Made by a program: the position numbers and the translations under genes | NCBI GenBank assembly: GCA_007922195.1 | Contig: ML681964.1 | Location: forward strand, 4,517,858-4,581,857 | DNA length: 64,000 nucleotides | Source: Podocnemis expansa | Taxonomy: Eukaryota > Chordata > Testudines > Podocnemididae | Direction: 5' to 3' | The notes under the pieces: generated by a model | Seen by the model: the letters and a program-made list of their open reading frames with translations, nothing else | Told to the model about the DNA's origin: nothing | The model's database searches: none | In this document: positions 45,942-57,403 of the stretch, one piece after another | Layout of the letters: the number at the start of each line of letters is the position of its first letter | Numbering within the stretch: position 1 is the first letter of the stretch

Positions 45942-46259
45942 ATGAGAACCTATGACATCTCCAATATCAAACCCTAATTTAGAACCTGTTCCATCAACAT
46001 GAAACCTCAAAATAGGTAGTATTAAGGAAATAATCTTGTTCAGGATGTGATAGCTCATGTAGGCAGATGAAGGATAGAGCAGTATACCTAGAATATTAAT
46101 AGGAAGACAATTTTTCAGTATAAGGAATGGCTGATTTATACCAAGTTACACAGAAGCCCAAGGTTAATTTATCATCAAAGGAAAGTGGGATTATGTAAAC
46201 ATAACCTGCAGATTTTGAGATGGCAGATGATATTTTATGAGTGAGACTTAGTGAAATTT
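45942..46259. other. non-coding DNA
   Basis: Nothing was recognised between the Penelope-type repeat and the CR1 copy. Confidence 0.5.
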
Positions 46260-46267
46260 TACTCCTC

Positions 46268-47980
46268 CTCACCACCACAATTAAAAGACTAAAGGAAATC
46301 CTTTAAAAGTGGAAGTTACATCTTATTAAGGAAAATAGAAAGGAGCATAAACTCTGGCAAGTGAAGTGTAAAAATGCAATTAGGAAAGTAAAAAATGAAT
46401 TTAAAGAAGAGCTAGCCAAAGACTCAAAAAGTAACAGCAAAAAATATTGTAAGTACAGCAGAAGCAGGAAGCCTGCTAAACAACCAGTGAGGCCCATGGA
46501 CAATTGGGATGATAAAGGCACACTCAAGAAAGATAAGGCTATTGCAGAAAATCTAAATGAATTCTTTTCATTGGTCTTCATGGCTGATGATATGAGGGAG
46601 AATCCAAAATCTGAGCCATTCTTTTTATGTGAGAGATCTGAGAAACTGTCCCAGACTGAGGTATCATTAGAGGAGGATTTGGAACAAATTGATAAATTAA
46701 ACATCAATAAGTTACTTGGACCAGATGGTGTCCACTCAGAAGTTTTAAAGTAACTCAGATGTGCAATTATGGAACTATTAACTGTAGTACATAACCTATC
46801 ATTTAAATGAGCTTCTGTACCAGGTGACTGGAGGATAGCTAATGTGAAAGCAATTTTTAAAAAGTCTCTAGAGGTGGTCCTGGCAATTAAAGGCCAGTAA
46901 GCCTAACTTCAGTACTAATCAGAGTGGTTGAAACTGTAATAAAGAACAGAATTATCAGACGCATAGATGAATATGATTTGTTGGGAAGAGTCAACATGGT
47001 TTTTATAAAGGAAAATCATGCCTTACCTATCCACTAGTAATCTGTGAGAGAGTCAATAAGCATGTGATCTGGTGAATACAGTGTACTTTGCTTAAGAGCC
47101 TTTGGTGAGGGATCTTGTCAAAGGATTTCTGAAAATCTAAGTAAGCTGTCATGGGGGATAAGAGGAAAGGTCCCCTCCTAACTTGATGGTTCTCAGCTGC
47201 TGTGTCAGGACACATTACTGTGTCATCACACAGTGGTAAGTGTGTTCTGGGGAGATGGCTAGATGTGGCCTGTGGAGGGTGGGCTGGTGTGTCCTGTAGG
47301 GTTGCAACATGCCACCAAGAGCATTGCAACCTCTAAAAGGCTGAGAACCCTTGTCCTAACTGGTTAAAAGATAAGAAACAAAAGGTAGGAATAAATGGTC
47401 ATTTCAGAATAGAGAGAGGTAAATGGTGTCTCCCAGGGCTCTGTACTGGGAGGAGAACTGTTCAATATATTCATAAATGATCTGGAGAAAGGAGTAAACA
47501 GTGAGGTGGCAAAAGTATTCAAGATAGTTAAGGCCAAAGTAGACTGTGAAAGAGTTATAAAGGGATCTCACAAAACTTGATGATTGTGCAACAAAATGCT
47601 GATGAAAATCAACATTGATAAATGCAAAGTAATGCACATTGGAAAACATAATCCCAACTATACATATAAAATGATGGGATCTAAATTAGCTGTTACCACT
47701 CAAGGAAGAGATCTTGGAGTCATTTTGGATAGTACTCTGAAAACTTCCATACAACGTGCAATGGCAGTCAAAAAAACTAACAGAATGTTGGCAGTCATTA
47801 AGATAGATAATAAGACAGAAAATATCATATTGTCTCTACATAAATCCATGCTATAGCCACATATTAAATATTGCATGTAGATCTGGTTTCCTCATCTTAA
47901 AAACGATATATTGGAATTGGAAAAGATAGAGAAAAGGGCAACTAAAATGATTAGGGGTATGGAAAATCTTGAATGAGGAG
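46268..47980 (+). pseudogene. CR1-group reverse transcriptase, broken
   Basis: The longest intact piece (46361-46753, 130 codons) reads from KCKNAIRKVKNEFKEELAKD through NEFFSLVFMADDM and SLEEDLEQIDKLNINKLLGPDGVHSEVLK, the fingers region of a CR1/L3 RT, then a stop. Further RT text follows with frameshifts: SVPGDWRIAN (near 46815), PGLCTGR and SIYSIN (near 47440-47480), then NINIDKCKVMHIGKHNPNYTYKMMGSKL and DLGVILDSTL (47600-47760), the thumb region. The catalytic Asp pair is lost in a degenerate stretch near 47520-47590. The insertion at 47184-47353 interrupts it. No function expected. Confidence 0.8.
47184..47353. mobile_element. hAT-type MITE nested in CR1, family 'CAGTGGTTCTCA'
   Basis: The ends are TGATGGTTCTCAGC and GCTGAGAACCCTTG. 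The duplication TCCTAACT is perfect (47176-47183 and 47354-47361), and CR1 text reads on across it. The interior 'gtgggctggtgtgtcctgtag' and 'gcaacatgccaccaag' matches 22078-22207 on the opposite strand. Confidence 0.9.
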
Positions 47981-48483
47981 AGATTAATAAGACTGGGACT
48001 TTTCAGCTTGTAAAAGAGATGACTAAAAGGGGAATGTGATAGAGATGTATAAAATCATGACTGGTATAGAGAAAATAAACATGGAATTGTTATTTATTCC
48101 ATCTCATAAAACATAAAGTAGAGGTCACCAAATTAAATTAATAGGCCATGGGTTTAAAACAAACAAAAGAAAGTATTTCTTCATACAATGCACAGCCAAC
48201 CTCTGGAGCTCTTTGCCAGAGAATGTTGTGAAGGCCAAGACTACAATAGGGTTCAAAAAAGAAAACTAGATCAATTCATGGAGGGTAGGTCCATCAGTGG
48301 CTATTAGCCAGGTTAGGCAGGGACTGCTGTTTGCCAGAAGCCAGGAATGGCCAATGTGATGCATCACTTGATGATTACCTGGTCTGTCCATTCTGTCTGA
48401 AACGTCTGGCATTGGCCACTATCAGAAGACAGAATACTGGCCTAGATGGACCATTTATTTGACCCAAAATGGCTGTTCTTATG

Positions 48484-49748
48484 TACACTGAAGTGACTTA
48501 TTTGTGGTATTGTTGTTTTTACTGGCTAAATTTTGATACAGACCACAAGCTTGTAAATTTTCTGTGTAACCAAGCCTGAACAACCATTAAAGAAATAATA
48601 AAAAAAAATTACTGAGTTTGTACTACGTAACTGAGAATTTGTCCTGTCTTTCAAAATAAGATCCATTTGTTCTGACTGTAGCACTTAAATCATTCATTAA
48701 ACAAGTGGTAGTACGACATCTAACTTTTCATGCAATTTTATCATTATTTTAATCCCTTATTGTCATTTCATGGGTAAACTGATTTATAATAAAATCTGTT
48801 TGGTATAAGCTATAGTTTATAAATCAAAATTTAAACTCTTAAAGATAATTTCTCCATAACTGAAGAGCAGTGCATGTGGTGGTGCTCAGATGTCTGTCAG
48901 GGATATCACTATTTATATTTCCTCAAAACTCTCACAAACAACTTGGTTGGTTCTGCAGTCACAAGGAAAAAGTTGACTGTTGGGATGTAATCTGACTCCA
49001 TGCTGGATTCTTGTTCTACAGAAGCAATACTGTGCATACACAATTTGTTGACAGAAAATTCTTAATGGCATTTAATAACAGTTTAGCAACTTATTTTTAA
49101 ATATTAAAATAATTATATGGCATCAATAACACAAAGTGTATAATACTTTTAATTTTTTCTATGATGGCATGGATCCATGATTTGTAAAACAGATTGACAT
49201 CTAACCCTGTAACTCCCATGAACAAGGAACATAGGTAGCTTAGGAAACCAGATAGAGAGTGCATACTGTACCTTCCCTTTCCTTTTGTTAGCTAGCCATT
49301 TCCATTCCCGGCTATTTCCCCTCCACTCCTTGTCCATCAAATTTCCTGAGTAGGTAAGATTAGTTCCATATGTGGATGGCTGGAAGATAGAGAGTCACCA
49401 CTGAAATGAAGTAGTATAGGTGGTTGTATTCTAACTGATATAAGGACACATGCAAGTGCACATTTTGATAATGTCTGAGATGTGTTTCTTAACTGGGGCT
49501 GGTTCCCTTGATATTTGGGAGACCTGACTTTTCAGAAGAAACATGTTAATAAAATTTTTCTTTCATCACCTTGTTTTTAATTTATTTTGGACCCTGATCA
49601 TTATTGTTAGTGCTCAAGTTAATAGAAACTCATAAGAACAGAATACAAAGAAAAGTCTATTACCAATGCACATGTTAATGATAATCTAAAAAAAGAAAAA
49701 TAAAATTGTTCTGTGCCCTGTTTTTGCTTGTTTATGATAGAGACCACA
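48484..49748. other. AT-rich non-coding DNA
   Basis: Nothing was recognised. Confidence 0.5.
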
Positions 49749-49752
49749 CAGC

Positions 49753-51119
49753 GGCTATGTCTACACGCAAGGTTTTATTTCGAAATAAGTCATTCCGAAA
49801 TGACTTATTTCGAAATAAAACCTTTATTTCAGAAAAAAAAAATGATTTGAAATTCCTCCCAGGGTGCTTAGCACTCTGGGAGGAAAGGCCACCCCCTCAG
49901 CACCCTGGCCAGGGTGCTGAGGCGGGGGGACAAGCCACAGGGCATGGGGGGCTGCCCCCAAGACCAGCAGGGAGCCCTGCGGCAGGGTGCCGGGGCTCCC
50001 CGCTCTGCCCGCTGCCAGGGCTGCTCCCCACCCCTACAGTGGGGTCCGGGGGCGCCCGGCTCTCCCTGCCGCCAGGGCTGGCGGCAAACCCCGCGGCAGG
50101 GTGCCGGGGCCGCGGCTTTTCCCCNNNNNNNNNNNNNNNNNNNNNNNNNNNNNNNNNNNNNNNNNNNNNNNNNNNNNNNNNNNNNNNNNNNNNNNNNNNN
50201 NNNNNNNNNNNNNNNNNNNNNNNNNNNNNNNNNNNNNNNNNNNNNNNNNNNNNNNNNNNNNNNNNNNNNNNNNNNNNNNNNNNNNNNNNNNNNNNNNNNN
50301 NNNNNNNNNNNNNNNNNNNNNNNNNNNNNNNNNNNNNNNNNNNNNNNNNNNNNNNNNNNNNNNNNNNNNNNNNNNNNNNNNNNNNNNNNNNNNNNNNNNN
50401 NNNNNNNNNNNNNNNNNNNNNNNNNNNNNNNNNNNNNNNNNNNNNNNNNNNNNNNNNNNNNNNNNNNNNNNNNNNNNNNNNNNNNNNNNNNNNNNNNNNN
50501 NNNNNNNNNNNNNNNNNNNNNNNNGCTGAGCCCAGGGCCTGAGGGGCCGGTGGGACCTGGCTCCCTGTGGCTGCAGCCCCCGCGGCGTGGAAAAGCTGCG
50601 GCCCTGGCACCCTGCCGCGGGGTTTGCTGCCAGCCCTGGCGGCAGGGAGAGCCGGGCGCCCCCGGACCCCACTGTAGGGGTGGGGAGCAGCCCTGGCAGC
50701 GGGCAGAGCAGGGAGCCCCGGCACCCTGCCGCAGCGCTCCCCGCTGGTCTTGGGGGCAGCCCCCCGTGCCCTGCGGCTTGTCCCCCCCCTTCAGCACCCT
50801 GGCCATGGTGCTGAGGGGGTGGCCTTTCCTCCCAGGGTGCTAAGCACCCTGGGAGGAAGTTCAAATCATGTTGTTTCGGAACCATTTGTTCCGAAACAAC
50901 ATGTCCAAACGGGTCTAAAGCCGTTATTTCGAAACATCCGTTTCGCAATAACGGCTATTTTGGAGAAGGGGTAGGTTTTACTTTTCCGAAACGACGATCC
51001 TTATTTTGAAAGGACAAGGTCCGTCCTTTCGAAATAAGGAAACGTCATGTAGACTAAATTTTTTTAAATTTTGAAACAACGGGTGTTATTTCGAAATAAA
51101 AGGGCCGTGTAGACATGCC
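49753..51119. mobile_element. foldback element built of hairpins, interrupted by the assembly gap
   Basis: The ends are GGCTATGTCTACACG and CGTGTAGACATGCC, with CAGC on both sides (49749-49752, 51120-51123). Inner arms 49855-50124 and 50586-50864 are inverted copies of each other, GC-rich, with 'cagggtgctta', 'cagcaccctggcca', 'gggggcgcccggctctcc' and 'gccgcgg'. The outer parts are hairpins: 49771-49822 (52 bp, 50 matching), 50868-50903, 50919-50956 and 50998-51040, with TTTCGAAA in most stems. The 30-bp block 'cctcccagggtgcttagcac...' is shared with the 29.7 kb element. No coding part. Confidence 0.75.
50125..50524. other. assembly gap of 400 N
   Basis: Exactly 400 undetermined bases. It lies at the centre of the large inverted repeat, where self-pairing and GC content would hinder sequencing or assembly. 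The true size is unknown. Confidence 1.
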
Positions 51120-51123
51120 CAGC

Positions 51124-51964
51124 GAGTAGGTAGGAGACATACTGACATTAATACTTTAACTTCATCTACTTATTAATACTTCATCTGCTTAGGTTTTCAT
51201 TGAACATGTTTGGAAAGATTTAAACATTGAACCAAAATAACATTTCAGACATTAAGGTGATTCAGCAACAGCCTTCTCCCTTTCACGTCAGTGTATCATT
51301 GTACTTTTATTAACTTAGGATATTTACTCTGCTCATTACAAATCTCAAATGGAATTCTTGAACTTTCTAGAAGTTACTCACATGAGGGATTTTGACAACA
51401 ATAATCCCCTTGTGATGAGGTGATCACGTCAGTAATTCCTAGCATGATATCCTGAAGGGAATATGGGCAGCTCATTAGAGGTGATATCTTAAGTTTAATT
51501 ATAATAATATGACAAAACTTGGGATAGATATCCGTAACTTTAAAATATGTGATCTTCATACCCATGGTTTCTTGTCAATGATATATTTTCTCAGTTAACC
51601 TGCCTGCTGGTCCTCTTTTTGGTATTTAATGCAAATCCATACAATTGTCTTTTTGTCTTATCACTAGGCATATTTTCATCCTGGACAGGCTCCATTTTGT
51701 TCCTAAGGAAAAGACTAAAACTAACTTTCCTTCATATTATGGAAACTCACTTTTTAATGTACAACAGTTCATTCTTCTGTTTTTGGCACGCATTGGTGTA
51801 TAATTTCCTCACCAGCTGGATGAAACTGTGAATTTATTTGCAAGCTATGTCTACTCAGTGTGGCGCTCTGTCCTGCTTTCATTGTTGTCTAGACCAACTA
51901 TAGATTGATGAGCCTGCTACAACCATGGCTAAGACAGAGAGAGAGAGAGAGAGAGCAAGTTCTT
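51124..51964. other. AT-rich non-coding DNA with a GA microsatellite
   Basis: A GA run lies at about 51936-51955. No gene was recognised. Confidence 0.5.
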
Positions 51965-52030
51965 TTAGCTCAGGCAGTAAAGGCTTATGCATTAAAATTC
52001 AGAGATCCAAAGTTTGATCTCTGCTGCTGC
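51965..52030 (+). repeat. tRNA-derived SINE-like relic
   Basis: TAGCTCAGGCAG fits an RNA polymerase III A box and AAGTTTGATCTC a decayed B box about 45 bp later. No cloverleaf can be drawn, so this is a SINE head or tRNA pseudogene, not a tRNA gene. Confidence 0.4.
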
Positions 52031-52633
52031 AGACCCACCCAAAGGCATCTGCATTGCATGTTCACTGCCACTTGCATTCATTCTTGGATGCCTATTCTTA
52101 TGGCATGCTTATGAGAATGTGCAGTACCCATATAAGAAGAAACGAGAACATTCATATAGGTGTATAGCCTAATTCACTAGTACAATTATCCAGCTCTGAA
52201 AATAATACCTCTGATTATCATGGAAGCTGATAGTAATTAATGAGAAACTTTGTTTATCAGCGCCAATGGCCTATGGCCTTTCATAAATGCCACTTTTATA
52301 AAGCCATAACTTGGATACTTAACCACCTGTAGGGTATGGTAGGCAGATGGTTATTGACAATATTTAAGGTATGTTCACTACTAATTAAAGACTTTCAAAA
52401 GCTACTTATTTTTCTTACTGGCTCTGAGACACCCAAAATGGAACTGTTATGTTTTCTATTAATGCACTGATATACTTTATGGCACTCAGTGATCATAAAA
52501 CGAAATTAGATCGTAGTTCTGAACTGAGTATGTCATGTAGCTCAGGAGTAGTGGCAAGGGTGACTGTAGGTCATCTTTACAGCCCCAGCAGTCTGGGGCT
52601 GCCGAGGAACTAGCCTGGTCCCTATATCAAGTT
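52031..52633. other. non-coding DNA
   Basis: Nothing was recognised. Confidence 0.5.
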
Positions 52634-52914
52634 AGACCTAGTCTACACTAGAAAACTAGTTTGACCTAACTGCATTGCTCAGGAGTGAAAAAATCCATAT
52701 TCCTGAGCTACGTAAGTAAACTGACCTAAGTCCTCATGTACACAGTGCTAAGCTGATGGAAGAATTCTTCTCTTGACCTTCTGTCAACATATCAACTGCC
52801 ACTCAGGGAGGTGGATTATCTTCACAGATGGAAGAAACCTTCCCATCAGCATAGGGAATGTCTACACTTGAACACTGCAGCTTTGCCACTGTAGAGTTTC
52901 AAAGGTAGACAAGC
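52634..52914. mobile_element. MITE, 'CTAGTCTACACTAG' type
   Basis: 'gacctagtctacactag' begins and 'ggtagacaagc' ends the unit. The inside has two hairpins: 'tgctcaggagtgaaaaaatccatattcctgagct' and 'ggaagaattcttct'. Interior text such as 'gggaggtggattatctt' resembles a MITE I associate with turtle genomes. Non-coding. Confidence 0.6.
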
Positions 52915-53001
52915 ACCTAGAACTACTCATCTGTTTCTTCAGACACCATGTAAGATGGTTGTTGGAATGGGGGTAGAAAGTGGATATTTTGTTGTGCCTG
53001 G

Positions 53002-55485
53002 ATGGGACAATGCCAGAGGGTGGTAGATCAACCCTGTAAAGATTATTTTAGAAAGTTATTACAGCCTGAGGTTGTATTTCTTTTTGTTAGAGCTCCCTTT
53101 ACAATGGAGAAAGTCCTTTTAGAAGGGAGTACCAGAGATCAACAAGAAGTGGGACAAAGTAACACTTATAATCAGAGTTGTGAAGCCAGTTTAGGCTATA
53201 GGCAGAAGAAAATACAGGAGTTGATTACACTGAGGAGATGGAATGCCATAAAAATCCAACAAGCCATGAAGAAAAATTTAGACACAAAATCTAAGAAGCT
53301 AAAGGACAAATACAATGAGGAATATAGTAAGGCACATCAAGAGATTAAATGCCTTGTGAGAGCAGATAAATGACAGTGTATTAATAATTTGGCAGCACAA
53401 GCCAAGGATGCAACTGTCTGTGGTGAACAAGGAACTGTCTACAAAATGGTGGAGGTTATTAGTGGTAAATGGCAGACACCAGCAACACACTCAGCAGAGA
53501 CAAAAAAGGTCACTGACTGGTAAGAGGAAAAGGAACAAGAAATGTGTTGGGTAGAGCATTTCAAAGAGTTGTTGAACAGGGAGCCACCTAAAGAGGACAC
53601 AAATATTTGGGAAGCAAAAGAAAATATTTTTATCAACACAGACACAGCAATAAAAGAAAACAATCATTCAAGTAATCAAATCTTTAAAAAATGGGAAAGC
53701 TCCTGTTGAATAGAGAATTGTTTAAGGTTAATTCTGAGTTAGCAACATCTATCCTGCCCCCTCTATTTACATCAGTTTTGAGGGGAAAAAAAAAGTATCA
53801 GATGAGTGGACCAATGGGATTATAATGAAGAGTCCAAAGAAAGGAGCGCTCAATACTTGTAATAACTGGTGTGATATAAAACTTTCTGTGCCAAGTAAGG
53901 TTTTGTGTAAGATCATAGTCCAGTGTCTATCTGAGGCAGTTGATAGTGTTCTCAGAAAAGACCAAGCTGTTTTTTGAAAGGGCATAGGTGCATAGCTCAA
54001 ATCTTTACTACAAAGAATAAGAAAACAATGCTTAGAATGACAACTTTGTATAAATTTTATAGATTTTGAGAAGGCTTTTCACAGTGTTCACAGGATTGGC
54101 CTACGGCATATTCTGTGGCCTTATGGAATCACACTTGGTATAATTAACATCATTAAAAGCCGCTATTCCAATTTTACATGTCATGTTCATCACAGTGAAC
54201 TTGTTTTGAAGTTAAAACAGTATTATGGCAGGAGTGAATTATATCTGCAATCCTTTTTAACATTGCCATTGATTGGATAATGCAGAGTTTAAGACATGCC
54301 AAGAGGTATTAGAAGGACACCCTTCTCATCTCTTGAAGTCTTAGGCTATGTCTACACTGACAAATCAGTCCAAACTAATTTAGCACATGGCTATGCTAGG
54401 CACTCCTTGGTTTGAACTGAGAAATTGCTTAGTCTGAACTAAGGGAAGCTCAGTTCGAACTTATAAGCACTGGCACTTAGTCTGGGCTTACACGCTTAGT
54501 TCAAACTTTAGTTTGAACTAGGTGCGGGCAAGACTCAGACTAAGGTTTAGTTTGAACTTAAGAAGTTCGAACTAAGCCAGTTAGTTTGAACTAACTGCAC
54601 ATTCTAGTTCAAACTAATCCGAGGTTAGTGCAAACTAACCTTGAACTTCTTAGTTTGGAGTAAGAAGTGCGAACTAACTATGGCTAGTGTAGATGTAGCC
54701 TGAGACTTCACAGATGATCCTTTTTCTCTTATCACATGCCAATAACCATATACAGGATAAAACAACCTGATTCAACAGTCAACAAATTGGATAAAAAATC
54801 AATTGCAATAAGATCAACATAATACTATTTAATATCATCTCACCATCACTAGTACAGATAGAGGATTATGTCCTCACTAGTGTAGAAACAGTCAGTACCA
54901 TCTGGTTAGTACCACCTGGGTAGTACCATCAGCTTGGATGATGGAGTAAGTCAGGACATTTGGAACAGAATCAGTAAAGCTAGGAACACTTTCAGGAGCT
55001 TAAATACAGTCTCGAAATGATCAAAATATAACATTAAAACTAAACTTAAGATTTATCTGAGGTGTGTACTTTCAGCACTACGTTTATAGTGAAGAATGCT
55101 GGGATATGGCAAAGTATGACATCTCTAAATTATGACATGTTCATTTCATATAAGCTGCCTCAGAAAAATATTCTATCCCAGAACAATCTCAAATTAAGAT
55201 ATATTCATATAGTATCGCCAAGAAGATATGAGGACCATTGTTAGCAGAAGGCACTGGAAATGGATTGGCCATGTATTTTGGATGGAAGTTGATTCTATCA
55301 TCAGAATAGCAATATAGGATGGACATGTGAAAACAAGTAAAAATAAGGCCGTTCACAAACAGCATGGTGAAGAGCTGTGGAAGTTGAGCTGAGAAACCAG
55401 GGGATGGCTGGGGAATCATTGAAAGACTTCCCAAAAATAGACAGAGGTGGAGGAGCATCATTGTTGCCCTAAATGCCAGTGGCAT
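53002..55485 (+). pseudogene. LINE reverse transcriptase relic
   Basis: The 123-codon piece at 53002 ends in KKLKDKYNEEYSKAHQEIK. Next comes WVEHFKELLNREPPKED, KSLKNGKAPV-like text, then KSPKKGALNTCNNW, VPSKVLCKIIVQCL, KDQAVF, INFIDFEKAFHSVHR (motif A, Asp present) and GIIMKSP-type joins. After the inserted MITE, FTDD (near 54705) stands where YADD or FADD is expected. The C-terminal part includes DDGVSQDIWNRISKARNTF, ALRL.-type text and RRHWKWIGHVFWMEVDSI. The domain order is that of a non-LTR RT with a WIGHV-type tail; I cannot settle the clade (RTE-like is possible). Not functional. Confidence 0.65.
54344..54700. mobile_element. MITE with GGCTATGTCTACAC end and TTTGAACTA hairpins, nested in LINE
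   Basis: The ends are GGCTATGTCTACACTG and CTAGTGTAGATGTAGCC, flanked by TTA and TGA (imperfect 3-bp duplication). The interior repeats AGTTTGAACTA and AGTTCGAACT in both orientations, as in 28384-29671. LINE RT text resumes at its right edge, so it landed inside the RT just before the Asp-pair motif. Confidence 0.75.
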
Positions 55486-55490
55486 AATGA

Positions 55491-56878
55491 GGAACTAACT
55501 AAGTAACTAGAGCAGTTGCAGCCAGGAAGATTACATCAGGGCTCCAAAGCCTATAAAGACACAGGGACTCCATGTAGATACCTCTGGCCTCAATCTCCTG
55601 CCGATTAGCCATACTAGTAGCTATGTCCGTGTGTGTTAAGTTGAGGGTTAAGCTTCATGATGTATGGAATGGTGCAATTCATTGGTCAGTGTCCCACAAT
55701 GCCTCTTGCAGAGAGAAAACATTGAGTAACATTCTGTGGAGTACAGGGGATGTATAGTCCATTTGCACATCATTTCCATAGCTTGCTTCCCACCTAATAC
55801 AGCCACATAGTTTCCATTGTCCTTCGGGATTTCAGTGCCTGCAAAGGATGCCACACTAGGCTCTCAGTATTGAATAAGGATTAAGCTGATTGACGTTTCT
55901 CCTTCTGTGTGTGTACTTTGTTGTGGGTGAGGGGATTAATTCTGAATGTTCCTTTTTTCAGTCTTGCTTTTCCTTACTAGAGCGTGTGTGATGTGTTTAT
56001 ACTGAGGGAATAATCTGCTTCTGTGTAAATAGGACTGAGAATGACAGCATAGTGGGACTAAATTTTTTGCAGAGGTTACTATAGAAGTGGCTTGTACACG
56101 ACCCTTAGATGCCACAATAAGATGTGTCTTAGTAAAACCTCAGGTACTGAGAGAGGCAGCACATGCAGCAAGTATTACCATGGGAGGTGTGGGAGGAAGG
56201 TAAGCTGCTAGCCAACATGCTCCCCCAAAATATCAGATAAAGCAGAGCATGATGGTGCATGTAACCTCATGTGTATCAGTTATGTCCTTCATTTGAAGAC
56301 AAGTTTTTAATTATTCATTCTGTGCTCATCAAGAAACAACATTCAAATCAGTTCCCTATGAACTGGCCTCAAGGTAAGGAGTTGACTTCCGGGTTTACTA
56401 ATACATTTGGCAGTTCCCTGTACACCGTCTTTCTAAATTTCCCTTAAGAAGTAAAAGTTTCCTAATTCTTTTGAACACAGAATACCAATGTACAGTTTGT
56501 TCTAGGGTGTGTTGGAGGGGGAAGGCCCCTAATGTATAATGGACTTTGTAATGCATAAGAAAAACTATATATTTTAAACTGTCACTAAGTAAAAATTTAG
56601 GATTAATGGTCAATTTAAATGTTACATGGTTAAAGAATTTTGTCATGATATCATATATTTTAGAAAGTTTGCTTGCTTGCTTTTTTGTTTGTTTGTTTGT
56701 CCTGACAGATCTCCAAAATGGCAAGAGCTAGAAACACAAAATTTTGAATGGATACTGATGGTTTCCTAACTTAAATAACTGGATTGGTTAGAACTCGAAA
56801 TCGGGTCCACCAGAGCTTTTGGGGGCTAATGATCAGTGGCATTTGCTGGACTTTTTGGTTAAGTGTGTCACATACTAA
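55491..56878. other. AT-rich non-coding DNA
   Basis: No gene was recognised. A GTTT run lies near 56680-56700. Part of 56700-56878 may belong to the Helitron relic but carries no readable motif. Confidence 0.45.
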
Positions 56879-57178
56879 TACCAAGATGGACTAATACCAC
56901 GAATACCTACAGATATGCCATTCCAATTCAAAAGACTACTGTTCCACCTCTGCCTAATATTTGCCATGTCTACTAACAGATCACAAGGACAAGCATTCAA
57001 AGTTGCTGGAGTAGATTTGAGGTTCCACTGCTTCAGTCATGGTCAATTATATGTTGCTACTTCAAGAGTTGGAATGGGGAAAAATGTGTATATTTTTGCT
57101 CAAGTATTATCAGGCAATAAGTTAAGTGTAAATGCATGTTGTAAGCACAGCACTAGCTATGTCAAATTTTTAAAGTAA
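56879..57178 (+). pseudogene. Helitron/Pif1-type helicase, C-terminal relic
   Basis: About 99 codons are open from 56879 to the stop. The text QDGLIPRIPTDMPFQFKR, then FAMSTNRSQGQAFKVAGVDL, then CFSHGQLYVATSRV matches the end of the superfamily 1 helicase domain of Helitron Rep/helicase proteins: the NKSQGQ-type and SHGQLYVA-SRV blocks are motifs V-VI. The full protein unwinds DNA during rolling-circle transposition. Here the HUH nuclease and earlier helicase motifs are absent. The normal NK-QGQ Lys is Arg (NRSQGQ). A host PIF1 gene is unlikely because SHGQLYVA-SRV with an upstream IP-FKR is typical of Helitrons. Confidence 0.8.
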
Positions 57179-57403
57179 TATGATAGAAAAATTATTTCCA
57201 ATAAAATGTTATGTTAAAGTAATTGACATAGTTCATTCACCACACCTTTAGCTAGCAAGAAATGAGTTAAATGGCAATGTGTTTTGTAAGCACCTCACTA
57301 GCTATGTTACCTTCTTAAAGTGATATATAAGTAAAAAGTATTTCCAATAAAATATCATATTTTAATGTAATTGATGTACTTCATTCATCACACCTTTAAC
57401 TTT
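57112..57403 (+). repeat. 146-bp tandem duplication after the Helitron relic
   Basis: Two diverged units with 'gtaagcaca/cctcactagctatgt', 'tatttccaataaaat' (57195 and 57341, 146 bp apart), 'aattgacatagttcattcaccacacctttag' or close variants. The first begins within the helicase tail. Possibly part of the Helitron 3' region; no CTRR end with hairpin was found. Confidence 0.65.

Larger units (their letters stand above)
46260..48483 (+). mobile_element. older CR1-group LINE with nested hAT element
   Basis: From the left, ORF2 text precedes the reverse transcriptase (KRLKEIL, HKLWQVKCKNAIRKVKNEF), then RT and C-terminal blocks, then a CR1-type 3' end ('gcctagatggaccattta', 'tgacccaaaatggctgttcttatg'). 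It is 5'-truncated and has several frame breaks. The hAT copy at 47184-47353 splits it. The 3' end resembles the CR1/L3 group. Confidence 0.85.
52985..55490 (+). mobile_element. strongly decayed LINE, clade unresolved, split by a MITE
   Basis: A continuous plus-strand succession of non-LTR retrotransposon text runs from a basic pre-RT region (53002-53373) through RT to a C-terminal region near 55485, interrupted at 54344-54700 by a MITE. Frameshifts and stops are frequent, so it is old. No 3' tail was identified. Confidence 0.7.

Noticed and set aside
46303..46707. 134-codon minus-strand frame
   Set aside because: Antisense shadow of the CR1 reverse transcriptase at 46361-46753.
49706..50948. 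Long frames on both strands across 50125-50524
   Set aside because: They run through 400 N bases; the remaining parts lie in palindromic GC-rich arms and have no motifs.
51965..52030. tRNA gene
   Set aside because: A-box-like and decayed B-box-like sites are present, but no cloverleaf or anticodon arm can be drawn; kept only as a SINE-like relic.
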